Shown one piece after another: positions 1 to 8,871 of a stretch of 64,000 nucleotides of DNA; position 1 is the first letter of the stretch, and each line of letters starts with the position of its first letter. The notes beneath the pieces were generated by a model that worked only from the letters and a program-made list of their open reading frames with translations, did no database searches and was not told the origin of the DNA. The position numbers and the translations under genes were made by a program. Origin of the DNA: Paracidovorax cattleyae (lineage in GTDB: Bacteria > Pseudomonadota > Gammaproteobacteria > Burkholderiales > Burkholderiaceae_C); assembly GCF_900104515.1 (NCBI RefSeq), contig NZ_FNJL01000002.1:1-64000 (forward strand), written 5' to 3'.

Positions 1-782
1 CGCGGCGGCGGGCAACATGAGCACCGCAAACACCAGGAAATGCAACCCGCCGAGCACTTCGGGTAGCCGCTCGTAGTCCCGAGAGAGCCTGCGAAACCTC
101 GCCAGCCAGCCGAAGCTTCTCTCCACCACCCAGCGGCGCGGCAGCAGCACAAAGCCCTTCTTGGCCTCGGGCAGCTTCACGATCTGCAGGTCAATTCCAT
201 TGTCCTGCGCCGCCTTGGATGCGGTGTCGCCCGTCTAGCCCTGGTCGGCCCAAGCCAGTTGTACCGTGTGGCCCGTGGCCTGCTGTACGTCCTCGCACGG
301 GCGCTGCACCTGCGCACGCTCCTGTTCGTCTGCCGGCGTGACATGCACCGCCAGCAGGTGGCCCAGCGTGTCCACGGCCATATGTACCTTGCTGCCGCGT
401 TTGCGTTGTAGCCGTCGTAGCCCGCGCGCGGGCCGCTCTCGCAACTCGATTGCAATGTGCGCCCGTTCATCACCATGGCGCTGGGCTGACCCTGGCGCCC
501 CTGTGCCACGCGCATGATGGAGCGCAGGTCCGAGACCATCGCCTCGAAGCAGCCCGCGTCCAGCCATCGGCGGATCTGCTGGTAGACCGCCTCCCAGGGC
601 GGCAGATCGTTGGGCAGCATCCGCCAGTGCACTCCTGCGCGCACCAGCCAGCGCAGGGCATTGAAAACTTCGCGCAGATCGTGCTCGCGCTGGGGCGCGC
701 GCTGGTCCATCAGGGTCAGGTAGGGTGCAGCGAAGCCCCATTCTTCGCCGCTGACATCTGTCGGGTAGGGCTTGCGGGGCAT
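1..782 (-). pseudogene. IS5-family transposase, frameshifted and with internal stop, cut by window edge
   Basis: This is a DDE transposase remnant of the IS5 superfamily. The N-terminal part (from ATG at 782, MPRKPYPTDVSGEEWGF) is the usual small helical domain with a tryptophan-rich segment (RWLVRAGVHWRMLPNDLPPW). Near position 400 the reading frame breaks: GYDGY is followed out of frame by KRKRGSKVHMAVDTLGHLL, which is the start of the catalytic domain. Restoring one A in the CAACGC stretch repairs the frame. A second lesion is an in-frame TAG near 235, where a TAC (Tyr) in the context ADQG-Y-TGD is expected. The C-terminal sequence ([18 protein letters not shown]) is still readable up to the window edge. 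Seen: both lesions. Inferred: the element no longer makes an intact transposase, although the frameshift alone could in principle be programmed, as in some IS5 subgroups. Confidence 0.85.
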
Positions 783-955
783 CTGCAAACTCTACCCTCG
801 GCTCCGCGCTCAGGAAGCAAAGTTCATAACACGCTCTGAGAAAGCATGTCGTCGGATTTCCCGGTGTCATGTAGGACGCGCAGGCGCGAGGTTTCCATGG
901 ACGGGCATTCCCCATGCTATACATTGCCCCGAGCAACCCACATCCAGAGGACCGC

Positions 956-1864
956 ATGCCCATGTCGATCAAATCCCTCCTGAAATCCACCGTGGCCGCG
1001 CTGGCGATCGCCGGCAGCGGCGCGGCATCCGCCCAGGGCACGCCCATCGATGCCGCGGCGTTCGACGCGCTGGTGGCGCAGGGCCCCGTCGCCAGCGCCG
1101 AGACCATCGCCGCGAGCCCCTGGGCCGGCAAGATCAAACAGGCCGGCACGCTGCGCCTGGGCGGCACCCAGACCTCGAACCTGTTCTCGCTGCTGAACGA
1201 GAAGGACGGCAGGATGCGCGGCTTCGACGCGGGCCTGGCGCAGCTCCTCACGCGCTACATCCTGGGCGACGCGTCCAAGGTCCAGTTCACGCAGGTGAAC
1301 TCGTCCACGCGCGAGCAGGTGCTCATCAACGGCCAGGTGGACATGGTGCTGGCCACCTACTCCATCACCCCGGCGCGCGCCGAGAAGATCTCGTTCGCGG
1401 GCCCGTACTACACCTCGCAGGCCGGGGTGCTGGTCAAGTCGAACAACAAGGCGATCCAGTCGGTCAACGACCTGGGCGGCAAGAAGGTCGCCACGCAGGC
1501 CGGCTCCACGGGGCCGGCGATCCTCGCGCAGTTCGCGCCCAAAAGCACCGTGCAGGAGTTCCAGACGCACCAGGAGGCCCTCGACGGGTTGCGCCAGGGG
1601 CGCGTGGATGCCTACGTGACCGACTACACGCTGCTGCTCAACACCCTGAGCCTCGGCACCGCCGACGCGAAGCTCGCGGGAGCCCCCTTCGGCGCGCAGG
1701 ACCCGTACGGCATCGGCCTGCCCAAGGGCTCGGACGGCGTGGCCTTCGTGAACGCGTTCCTGAAGAAGATCGAGGCCGACGGCACCTGGGCGAAGCTCTG
1801 GACGATCGCCATCGGCCAGCGCACCGGCAGCACGGCCGTCCCGACTCCGCCCGCGCTGCCTTGA
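956..1864 (+). CDS. Polar amino-acid ABC transporter, periplasmic substrate-binding protein
   Basis: This is a family 3 extracellular solute-binding protein of about 302 residues. It opens with a Sec signal peptide (MPMSIKSLLKSTVAALAIAGSGAASA, cleavage after ASA). The two-lobed fold is shown by TLRLGGTQTSNLFSLL, the GFDAGLAQLL segment typical of glutamate/glutamine binders, the DMVLATYSITPARAEKISFAGPYY hinge signature and the VDAYVTDYTLL segment. AGAGG at 946-950 lies five bases before ATG 956; ATG 962 is the alternative. It is followed after a few bases by two permease genes, so the three form an uptake operon. The substrate cannot be fixed from sequence; glutamate or a related polar amino acid is the best guess. 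Confidence 0.9.
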   Translation: MPMSIKSLLKSTVAALAIAGSGAASAQGTPIDAAAFDALVAQGPVASAETIAASPWAGKIKQAGTLRLGGTQTSNLFSLLNEKDGRMRGFDAGLAQLLTRYILGDASKVQFTQVNSSTREQVLINGQVDMVLATYSITPARAEKISFAGPYYTSQAGVLVKSNNKAIQSVNDLGGKKVATQAGSTGPAILAQFAPKSTVQEFQTHQEALDGLRQGRVDAYVTDYTLLLNTLSLGTADAKLAGAPFGAQDPYGIGLPKGSDGVAFVNAFLKKIEADGTWAKLWTIAIGQRTGSTAVPTPPALP

Positions 1865-1871
1865 ATCACCG

Positions 1872-2534
1872 ATGGGCGAGGTTGCCAAGCTCCTGGCCGA
1901 CCACGGGCCTGCCTTCTGGCAGGCCCTTTTGCTGACCTGGAAGCTCACCGCGCTGTCGTTCGTGCCGGGCGTGCTGCTGGGCATGGCGGTGGCGATGCTG
2001 CGGCTCTTTCCGCTGCCGCCGCTGCGCTGGGTGCTCACCCTCTACGTCGAGACCTTCCGCAACATCCCCGGCGTGGCGCTGCTGATCTTCATCGTGTTCG
2101 CGCTGCCCGATCTCGAGTTCGTGATCGACTACGAGCCCAGCGTGGTCCTGACGCTGGTGCTGGTCTGCTCCGCGTTCACGGCGGACTACGTGCGCTCGGG
2201 CGTCAACACCATCCCCGGCGGGCAGATCGAGGCCGCGCTCAGCCTGGGGATGCGGCCCGCGCGCATCATCTGGTCGGTGGTGCTGCCCCAGGCAATGCGC
2301 TCCGTGGTGCAGCCGATGACATCGCTGCTCATCGCGCTGATGCTGTCCACCTCGCTCGCGTCGCAGGTGCCCTTCCCGGGCCGGGAGCTCACCACGCTGG
2401 TCTCCAAGATCGCGACCGACTCGGCCGCCGGCATGGCCGCGTTCGCCGTCGCGGCCGCGATGTATGTGGCCTCCGGGCTGCTCATCGCCTGGGCGGGTGC
2501 CGCCCTGGACCGGAAGCTGCGGATCCTGCGATGA
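1872..2534 (+). CDS. Polar amino-acid ABC transporter permease 1 (HisM/GluC-like)
   Basis: This 220-residue inner-membrane permease has about five hydrophobic segments and the cytoplasmic EAA loop (QIEAALSLGMRPARIIWSVVLPQA, about residues 117-140) that docks on the ABC ATPase. It starts seven bases after the binding-protein stop and overlaps the next permease by four bases (ATGA), so the two are translationally coupled. Length and signature match the HisMQ family of type I importers. It probably forms a heterodimer with the next gene product. Confidence 0.92.
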   Translation: MGEVAKLLADHGPAFWQALLLTWKLTALSFVPGVLLGMAVAMLRLFPLPPLRWVLTLYVETFRNIPGVALLIFIVFALPDLEFVIDYEPSVVLTLVLVCSAFTADYVRSGVNTIPGGQIEAALSLGMRPARIIWSVVLPQAMRSVVQPMTSLLIALMLSTSLASQVPFPGRELTTLVSKIATDSAAGMAAFAVAAAMYVASGLLIAWAGAALDRKLRILR

Positions 2535-3331
2535 ACCGGTCCCTCGAAGACATCCTGTTCGGCGCGCCGAACCCCCGTGCCCGCACCCTCACCCGCGGGA
2601 TGAGCGCGGTCGCGGCGGGCGTGCTGCTCCTGCTGGCGGCCGGCGTCGCGCTCCGCTTCCATGCCGCCGGGCAGCTCGATGCCCGCTACTGGAAATTCTT
2701 CGCCTGGCCGACGACCTGGACCTTCCTGGCCAAGGGCCTGCTCGGCACGCTGGCTTCGGCGGCGATGGCCGCGGTCATCGCGCTCTCCCTCGGCCTGGTG
2801 CTGCTGGCGGGGCGCCTGGCGCGGTACCGGCTCGTGCGCTGGCCGGCGGTCGCAGCCATCGAGTTCCTGCGGGGCACGCCCACGCTGCTGCTCATCTACG
2901 TGTGCTTCCTGGTGCTGCCGTCGGTCGGCATCAAGCTGAGTACCTACTGGATGCTGACCCTGCCCATCGGGCTGAGTACCGCCGCCGTGGTGGCCGAGGT
3001 CTATCGCTCGGGCGTGCTCGCCGTGCCGCGCGGCCAGACCGATGCCGCGCGCAGCCTGGGCATGAAAGAAACCCAGGTGTTCTTTGCCATCGTGTTCCCC
3101 CAGGCGCTGCGCTACATCGTGCCGGCCCTGGTCGCGCAACTGGTGATCGTGGTGAAGGACACCACCTTCGGCTATGTCGTCACCTATGGCGAGCTGATGC
3201 AGAACGCCCGGGTGCTCATCGCCAACTACCACTCGCTGGTGCCGGTGTACCTCATCGTGGCGGCGCTGTACTGCCTGGTGAACTACGCGATTTCTCGGGC
3301 GAGCCGGCGGCTGGGGCGGCCGGTGCATTGA
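2531..3331 (+). CDS. Polar amino-acid ABC transporter permease 2 (HisQ/GluD-like)
   Basis: This is the second permease of the importer, 266 residues, longer at the N terminus than its partner (RTLTRGMSAVAAGVLLLLAAG). It has the conserved KGLLGTLASAAMAAVIALSLG first-helix signature and the EAA loop QTDAARSLGMKETQVFFAIVFPQA. Its start ATG overlaps the TGA of the upstream permease. No ATP-binding subunit follows: the next gene is on the opposite strand and its 3' end overlaps this one by 80 bases. The importer must use an ATPase encoded elsewhere, or that gene has been lost. Confidence 0.92.
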   Translation: MNRSLEDILFGAPNPRARTLTRGMSAVAAGVLLLLAAGVALRFHAAGQLDARYWKFFAWPTTWTFLAKGLLGTLASAAMAAVIALSLGLVLLAGRLARYRLVRWPAVAAIEFLRGTPTLLLIYVCFLVLPSVGIKLSTYWMLTLPIGLSTAAVVAEVYRSGVLAVPRGQTDAARSLGMKETQVFFAIVFPQALRYIVPALVAQLVIVVKDTTFGYVVTYGELMQNARVLIANYHSLVPVYLIVAALYCLVNYAISRASRRLGRPVH

Positions 3332-4211
3332 GCGCGGCACGGCGCAGATCCTCCGTGGTTTCCCCTGCGCCGCAGGGGTGCCAGCCCGGGGGCTTGAACA
3401 GGTAGCCCAGCGCCTCGGCCACCGAGCGTGCGCCGCGCAGGTCCCGCCACAGGCTGCGCCACTGGTCGAACTCGATTTTCAGCAGGTTGCAGCCCGTGAC
3501 CGGGCGGACGAGGCCGTAGCGGCACGGCAGGTCGGGGCGCTCGGCGATGTAGGTGCCGAACAGCCGGTCGAAGACGATCAGCACGCCGCCGTAGTTGCCG
3601 TCCAGGTATTCGAGGTTGGACGCATGGTGCACTCGGTGCGCCGAGGGCGTGTTCAGGATCCATTCGAGCGGGCCCAGCCGGGGGATCCAGGTCGCGTGGA
3701 TCCAGAACTGGTACAGCAGGTTCAGCGACAGCATGACCAGGATCACCTTCGGCGGCATGCCGAGCAGGGGCGCGGCCATGAAGAACAGCAGTGTGCCGGT
3801 GAGCTTGCCCGTCCAGCCGAAGCGGTAGGCGACCGACAGGTTGAGGTCGTTCGGCGAATGGTGGATCGCGTGGGTGCACCAGAACCAGCGCACGCGGTGC
3901 GCGGCGCGGTGGTACCCGTAGTAGCAGAACTCCTGGGCGAGGAAGCAGGCGGCCCATCCGGTCCAGTGGTCCATGGGCAGCGTCCAGAGCCGGTGCTGGT
4001 AGAGCCAGTCCATCGCCTGGCTCCAGAACGCGAGCGGCAGCAGCCAGCGCAGGGGGTACTCTCGCACCAGGAAGTCGATGAGCGACACCCCGCTCGCGTG
4101 CCAGTCGTACCGGGGCCCGGCCGCGCGCAGCGACAGCACGGCGGCCTCCGCGGTGGACGCGACCAGCACGGTCAGTACCGCGAACTTCAGGATCGTGTAC
4201 AGGAGGTCCAT
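3252..4211 (-). CDS. Sterol desaturase / fatty-acid hydroxylase superfamily membrane protein
   Basis: This is a predicted di-iron membrane oxygenase of 319 residues. The three histidine clusters of the family are present: HRAAH, HAIHH and HRVHH, followed by the usual NYGGVLIVFDRLFGTY block. Several hydrophobic helices surround them, so the protein should sit in the inner membrane and hydroxylate or desaturate a lipid; the substrate is unknown. ATG at 4211 (MDLLYTILKFAVL) was chosen because the upstream extension is basic, proline-rich and has no family character. The 3' end runs 80 bases into the convergent permease gene. Confidence 0.88.
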   Translation of the reverse strand: MDLLYTILKFAVLTVLVASTAEAAVLSLRAAGPRYDWHASGVSLIDFLVREYPLRWLLPLAFWSQAMDWLYQHRLWTLPMDHWTGWAACFLAQEFCYYGYHRAAHRVRWFWCTHAIHHSPNDLNLSVAYRFGWTGKLTGTLLFFMAAPLLGMPPKVILVMLSLNLLYQFWIHATWIPRLGPLEWILNTPSAHRVHHASNLEYLDGNYGGVLIVFDRLFGTYIAERPDLPCRYGLVRPVTGCNLLKIEFDQWRSLWRDLRGARSVAEALGYLFKPPGWHPCGAGETTEDLRRAALNAPAAPAAGSPEKSRSSPGSTAPPR

Positions 4212-4329
4212 GCCGCCAATCTGGTGGCTCGCGCGCGGTGGCGCCAGCGTGGTGCGACGGAAGGCGCTGCAGGGGAGCGAACCGGGGGATGGACGGCGCG
4301 GCCTGCCGTGATGCCTTTGGGCCGTGCGG

Positions 4330-5679
4330 TCATGCGGCCTGGCGGCCACTCGCGGCCAGCGATGCCGCCAGCCATCGCGCGGACTTCGCGCTCACGCCCT
4401 TGCCCGTGATCGACAGCGCCGGCGGATGGGCGAGCATGCGTGCGAACACCTCCCGCACTTCGTCCGCGCGGGTGCCGCCGATCAGCGCGATCGTGTCGGC
4501 CAGCGGCGTGACGGTGCCGTGCGCGAACACCTCCTCCACGGCCCGCTCCATCGTCGCGAAGGGCCGCTCGCTGGCGCGCACGCGCGAGACCGTGAGCTGG
4601 TTCTTTGCGCGCTCCAGGTGCACCGGATCGATGGCGGCCGCCTGCGCATGCAGCAATTCGCCCGTGGCACGCACCAGCTCTTCGACCTTGTCCGGCGTGG
4701 TGACGGCATGCACCACGAAATTGAGCCAGGCATCGCCGCTGTCGATCGTGGCATCGGCCGTATAGGCCAGGCCCAGCCGCTCGCGCACCGTATCGACCAG
4801 GGGCGCCGACATTCCACCGCCGAACAGGTTGGCCGCCAGCGCCGCGGCCAGGCGCCAGCGCCGGGGCGGCATGGCCATTCCGGTGCCCGTGCCCATGTCC
4901 TCCGGCCCCGAGGTCCCGAGCGGATAGGCGATGTTCAGGAACACCTGCGACACCTGCGTGAAGCGCCGCGCCACGGCCTGGCCGACGTGCGGAGCGGGCG
5001 CGGGCGGCTGCGATCCGGCACCGTCGGCCGGCGAGGCGGGCATCGCCGAGAACAGCTCCCCTGCGCGCCGCATCCACGCATCGACATCGAAATTCCCCGC
5101 AGCCGCCACGATGGTCTTGCCGGCCACGTAGTGCCGCTGCACATGCCGCACCAGGTCATCGCGCGTGAAGCCCTCGATGTTTTCCACCGTGCCGATCACC
5201 GGCATGCCCATGGGATCGTCGCCCCACAGCGCGCGGTCCAGCAGATCGCTGGAGCTGTCTTCCGGGTCCTCGTCGTACTCGATCGCCTCCTGCCGGATAA
5301 CGTCCAGCTCGCGCTGCAGCTCGGCCTCGGGGAATGTGCTGTGCAGCACGATGTCCGCCGTCATGCCCAGCAACTGCAGCGCATGCTGGCCCAGCCCGGT
5401 CATGAAGTAGCCCGTGCTGTCCTTGCCCGTGTAGGCGTTCACGTCCGCGCCCAGCCGCTCCGCATCGAGGTTGATCGCCTGCACCGAGCGCGTGGCCGTG
5501 CCCTTGAACGCCATGTGCTCCAGCACGTGGCTGATGCCGTTGGTGTCCGGCGTCTCGTCGCGCGAGCCCACGCGCAGGAACACGCCCACGCTGGCGCTCT
5601 GCACGTGCGGCATGGGGAGGGCGAGGAGGCGGACGCCGTTGGGGAGGGTGTGGAGGAGGGGAGAGGGAAGATTGGACAT
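4330..5679 (-). CDS. M16-family zinc metallopeptidase (insulinase/processing-peptidase-like)
   Basis: This is a 449-residue single-chain M16 peptidase. The inverted zinc motif HxxEH is intact (HVLEH, residues 51-55), followed by the downstream acidic stretch IRQEAIEYDEDPEDSSSDLL that carries the third zinc ligand. The second half has the partner-domain signature GGGMSAPLVDTVRERLGLAY. The length fits the bacterial PqqL/YmxG-like class related to mitochondrial processing peptidase beta. There is no signal peptide. The start at ATG 5679 (MSNLPSPLLHTLPNGVRLL) fits the family N terminus, but no strong ribosome-binding site is visible and ATG 5730 in the same frame is possible. The biological substrate is unknown. 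Confidence 0.88.
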   Translation of the reverse strand: MSNLPSPLLHTLPNGVRLLALPMPHVQSASVGVFLRVGSRDETPDTNGISHVLEHMAFKGTATRSVQAINLDAERLGADVNAYTGKDSTGYFMTGLGQHALQLLGMTADIVLHSTFPEAELQRELDVIRQEAIEYDEDPEDSSSDLLDRALWGDDPMGMPVIGTVENIEGFTRDDLVRHVQRHYVAGKTIVAAAGNFDVDAWMRRAGELFSAMPASPADGAGSQPPAPAPHVGQAVARRFTQVSQVFLNIAYPLGTSGPEDMGTGTGMAMPPRRWRLAAALAANLFGGGMSAPLVDTVRERLGLAYTADATIDSGDAWLNFVVHAVTTPDKVEELVRATGELLHAQAAAIDPVHLERAKNQLTVSRVRASERPFATMERAVEEVFAHGTVTPLADTIALIGGTRADEVREVFARMLAHPPALSITGKGVSAKSARWLAASLAASGRQAA

Positions 5680-6144
5680 TACTGATCTGAGCAGGAGTTT
5701 CTTCGGCCGCCATAGTTGGAGCGAATTCATCCCACGGCGTCTTGCCTGCATGCCGCATTGTCGTTGGGCCTAGATTGGGCAGGGAGGAGGGGGCAATGCG
5801 GTCGGTGCTCGAGGTTTGAGGGCAACGGCTACAACGGGGGCGTCTTTGGGGCTGCGCGGCGGGCACCTGTGGCATTGGATCGAGGTAATGATGCGCGGCG
5901 GTGCTGAGTTCTGCCTGCGGCGCCATGGCAGCGTGTCCACGCCCTTGCTGTTCGTTGGCGCCGTGGCCAGCATCGTGCTCTCGCAGGTCAAGGCGCTGGC
6001 CATTAGCGGCGTGGTCGCCAGCTTGCGGCGGCGACTCATGCCTCGCTAATGGCTGGCGTGATGGTGCTGGAGATGACGAACCAGCGGCCAATTCGCGGCT
6101 CCAGCCGATATGTGCGCGACGAAACCCGCCGAATCGGCACCGAG
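5680..6144. other. Intergenic stretch, no gene recognised
   Basis: These 465 bases separate the M16 peptidase from the accessory cassette. Short open frames exist on both strands (for example about 77 codons at 5816-6049 on plus and 89 codons at 5770-6039 on minus), but none has a recognisable domain or a convincing ribosome-binding site. This is the probable left boundary of the lower-GC island that starts at about 6.1 kb. Confidence 0.5.
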
Positions 6145-7581
6145 TCAGTGTCCCGGTTTCACGCCGCCCTTACGTCCTAAGCCAAAGCCCACGCGGTACA
6201 AGTCAGGCATGTCCACACGCTTGTCTTTTCTTGTCACGAAGATGCCAAGCCGTTCAAGATCCATTCGCACGCCGTCCCATCCCTTTTCACGATGCTGTGG
6301 AGGGAGATGCACAGAGTGAAGGTCGGCCGGGCCGTTGGGAAATGCGCCGTTCCATTGCTGGCGAATCACTTCGTAGTCGGCGGGCACATTTCGATCCCGA
6401 AGAGGCTCCATTACCTCAGGCACCCATGGATCGTCCTCGGCGACCTGTTCTACGCGAATCTGGGAGGCTTTCTGAATTCCTCGCTTAATGCTTTCGTAGT
6501 GCAGCGCCAATGGGTGTTCGGCGTAGCGTTGCTGGCTGTCTTCGGCTGCCCCATAGATCGCCGCGAGAAATGATCGTGGAGATGTCCAGCCGTGTCCGTC
6601 GGCTAGGTGGCTAACACTCCACACGTAGGGCACCCCACGCCTAGCGTCTCTCCCCATTTTGTCGCCCGCAAGCTGTTCAAACAACCGTCGTTGGTAAGGC
6701 GCTTCTGTAGCCAGCGATGCTGGCAATTGCCAAGCCATCCCTTCCCTCTTTGGCGCATCCTTGCTCGGTAGTACCGAGGACAGCAGTTCGCGCATCAACT
6801 GTCCGTGATGTGCGTCGGCATTAATAAGGCGCTGCCACATCATCGCGTGAAGATCGCTGCGTTCCCAGGTCAGGTTGACGTCTGTCTGAAGAAGCTTGGA
6901 TGCGTCCACGAAGCTGGTCTTCGAGCGGTCCAACTGGTCTGGTCGCAGGAACACTTTGGCCCGAAGCCTCGAAAAGCCACGCATCCATAACGCAACTTGT
7001 AGCAGGTCACGCACGATAAGGTTCATCATGTCCCAGTCGGTGCTTGTGCGATCCAATGCGTCAAACACGATCAAGCCGAACTGTCCCTGAGCGGCGAGGA
7101 GCTGGTCGGCAGTCTCGGCGTTGCGCGCGAACGACTCGGGGTTCTGCACAACCCACTCCACAGTTTCTACCCACGAGGCCCTGGGTATCGCCGCACCGGT
7201 AATTCCGGCTAGCCATCGCGCTACGACGCCGTTCCAAACTGATTCTGGCTCATGACCGAGGTTGAGTAGTTGGCGGAATGTGCCTCGGTCCGGATAGGCG
7301 TCCAAGTTTGAATTCACCGCGAAACCGATGCGGACCGAAGTGTCTGCTAGGTCATGCACCGAAGCGCGAAGCTGCTGGCGGAGCGTATCGTTGCTCAGCG
7401 CCGAGGTCCAGAACGACTTCCCCACGCCACGCGCGCCGATTACCAGTGTAGCTTCTCGCGCTAATGCTTTGCGATGTGCCATTGGGACGTAAAGTGTTCC
7501 CGGATGAGGTTCCTCGCCTTTGTTGTCAAGTTCAAAAGGTGCTTTTAGGATCGCCTCACGAATGAGCTTTGTGTCAATCAT
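6145..7581 (-). CDS. P-loop ATPase, third gene of an accessory three-gene cassette
   Basis: This is a 478-residue protein with a clear Walker A (GARGVGKS, residues 49-56) and a Walker B-like strand (LIVFDALDR, residues 170-178) in which the acidic residue pair is D...D. The rest is helical with no recognised domain. Candidate downstream features are LRAKVFLRPDQLDR and a C-terminal winged-helix-like tail (MDLERLGIFVTRKDKRVDMPDLYRVGFGLG). The start ATG 7581 overlaps the stop of the upstream ParA-like gene by four bases, so the two are coupled. Base composition is less GC-rich than the flanking chromosome. The arrangement resembles accessory AAA-type ATPases of defence or plasmid-type islands, but the function is unknown. 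Confidence 0.75.
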   Translation of the reverse strand: MIDTKLIREAILKAPFELDNKGEEPHPGTLYVPMAHRKALAREATLVIGARGVGKSFWTSALSNDTLRQQLRASVHDLADTSVRIGFAVNSNLDAYPDRGTFRQLLNLGHEPESVWNGVVARWLAGITGAAIPRASWVETVEWVVQNPESFARNAETADQLLAAQGQFGLIVFDALDRTSTDWDMMNLIVRDLLQVALWMRGFSRLRAKVFLRPDQLDRSKTSFVDASKLLQTDVNLTWERSDLHAMMWQRLINADAHHGQLMRELLSSVLPSKDAPKREGMAWQLPASLATEAPYQRRLFEQLAGDKMGRDARRGVPYVWSVSHLADGHGWTSPRSFLAAIYGAAEDSQQRYAEHPLALHYESIKRGIQKASQIRVEQVAEDDPWVPEVMEPLRDRNVPADYEVIRQQWNGAFPNGPADLHSVHLPPQHREKGWDGVRMDLERLGIFVTRKDKRVDMPDLYRVGFGLGRKGGVKPGH

Positions 7582-8870
7582 TCGCCTCTCTCCGTGTTGA
7601 GTGCGCGGCCAAAGAAGTCCAATAGCGCACCATACACATTGGCCACCTCGGCCTCGTCCACCTGCACCATCCGTTGCTGTAGGCTGAGCAGCCCATACCA
7701 GCCGCGATTCCAACGTATCGCCAATGGCGAGTGCGGAGCGTTGTCATCGTCTTCTTCAAAATTCCAGTCGCTGACCTTGCCAGGCTCCACCTCGTCATAG
7801 GTGCTCTCGAACAGCGCGTACGCATCTGCCCTCAATGCCGCCAAATACTCAGTCCGACGGTCATCATCGGGCACCATTCCCGCTACGAGTTGCAGACGAT
7901 TGCGGATGTCGCGAATGACACCACGCTGTTGCCAGTGAGCAAATAGTGATTGATAACCTGTCCAAGTCTGCTGTCCCTGTATGGCAAACATGAAAACCGT
8001 GTGCGCACCGAGATCCGTTACACACGCCGCCGCGACTTCGTCTATGCCTGCCCGAGAGTCAATCAAAATCACATCTGGCCGGTGCCGGTTCTCAAGGCTG
8101 TCGATCAGCCGATTCAAGCGTTCAGACCACGATTGACGCCCCGAGGGCCTCATGACCTTGGGCATCCATACTCGCCCCAGCTTTGACACGTATTCGCCCG
8201 GCTCACGACCGTGGGCGGGCACCAAGTAAATAGGGCCGGCCGTCACGAGGTCGCTGGTTGCAAACATATCAGCAAGCAAGTCGTCGCCGTTCTCGACTAA
8301 GTCTTCCACCAGCCAATCGGTGATCCCGTACGTCGGCTGTCGCTCGGCCGGCAGCAGCGCGCTGGACAATCCTGGCGACTCCAGATCAAGGTCCAGCACC
8401 AGCACGCGTTTTCCTTGTCTGGCCAATGACCACGCGCTGGCTGCTAAAGCCGTGGAGCGACCGACTCCCCCCTTGATCGAGAAGAAGACGAACCGTGGCG
8501 CACCAGCCGCCACATTCGCAATGTTTTCCCATCGCGTATCCGTTGCCAAGCGATCCAGTACTTTCACATTGCTGAAGCCAGAGAGCGGGAAGGGGTTGAT
8601 CCCTTGGCAAGCGTGCTCGGCGTGCTCCTCAAAAAGAATGCCCTCGTCGGGCGGGTACGCGTGTGTGCCAAGTTCTGCAGCCAGCGACCGATACAGCGCC
8701 TGGAGCTCAATGAACTTCGCCGAGTCATCCATCAGCGAAACCGGTGCGATCAATCTCACGCGGCCATTCAGATCGCGATTGACCAGCAGCCAGGAAATTT
8801 GGCTGACTGCCGCTGCATGCGCGTTAAGAACTTGGGTAGTAACCGGAAGGATCTGATCAAAAGATGCCAT
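7578..8870 (-). CDS. ParA/MinD-like ATPase with variant P-loop (KGGVGR type)
   Basis: This is a 430-residue protein. An N-terminal region of about 120 residues of unknown fold precedes a deviant-Walker ATPase core: FFSIKGGVGRST (KGGVGRST at 133-140), VLVLDLDLESPGLSS (switch region) and DVILIDSRAGIDEVA (Walker B). In classical ParA proteins the motif is KGGxGK[ST]; here the last lysine is arginine. A family with this KGGVGR variant exists in sequence databases (from memory), mostly in accessory operons. It lies one base downstream of the small upstream gene and overlaps the downstream ATPase gene by four bases. No ParB gene or parS-like repeat is nearby, so a partition role is unlikely. Function is unknown; a defence role is inferred only. 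Confidence 0.8.
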   Translation of the reverse strand: MASFDQILPVTTQVLNAHAAAVSQISWLLVNRDLNGRVRLIAPVSLMDDSAKFIELQALYRSLAAELGTHAYPPDEGILFEEHAEHACQGINPFPLSGFSNVKVLDRLATDTRWENIANVAAGAPRFVFFSIKGGVGRSTALAASAWSLARQGKRVLVLDLDLESPGLSSALLPAERQPTYGITDWLVEDLVENGDDLLADMFATSDLVTAGPIYLVPAHGREPGEYVSKLGRVWMPKVMRPSGRQSWSERLNRLIDSLENRHRPDVILIDSRAGIDEVAAACVTDLGAHTVFMFAIQGQQTWTGYQSLFAHWQQRGVIRDIRNRLQLVAGMVPDDDRRTEYLAALRADAYALFESTYDEVEPGKVSDWNFEEDDDNAPHSPLAIRWNRGWYGLLSLQQRMVQVDEAEVANVYGALLDFFGRALNTERGE

Positions 8871-8871
8871 G

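Noticed and set aside
5770-6039. 89-codon minus-strand frame between the peptidase and the cassette
   Set aside because: No recognisable domain, no ribosome-binding site and low-complexity Pro/Arg composition.
7578-8870. Chromosome or plasmid partition locus
   Set aside because: The ParA-like protein has an extra N-terminal region, a variant P-loop, and no ParB gene or parS-like repeats nearby.
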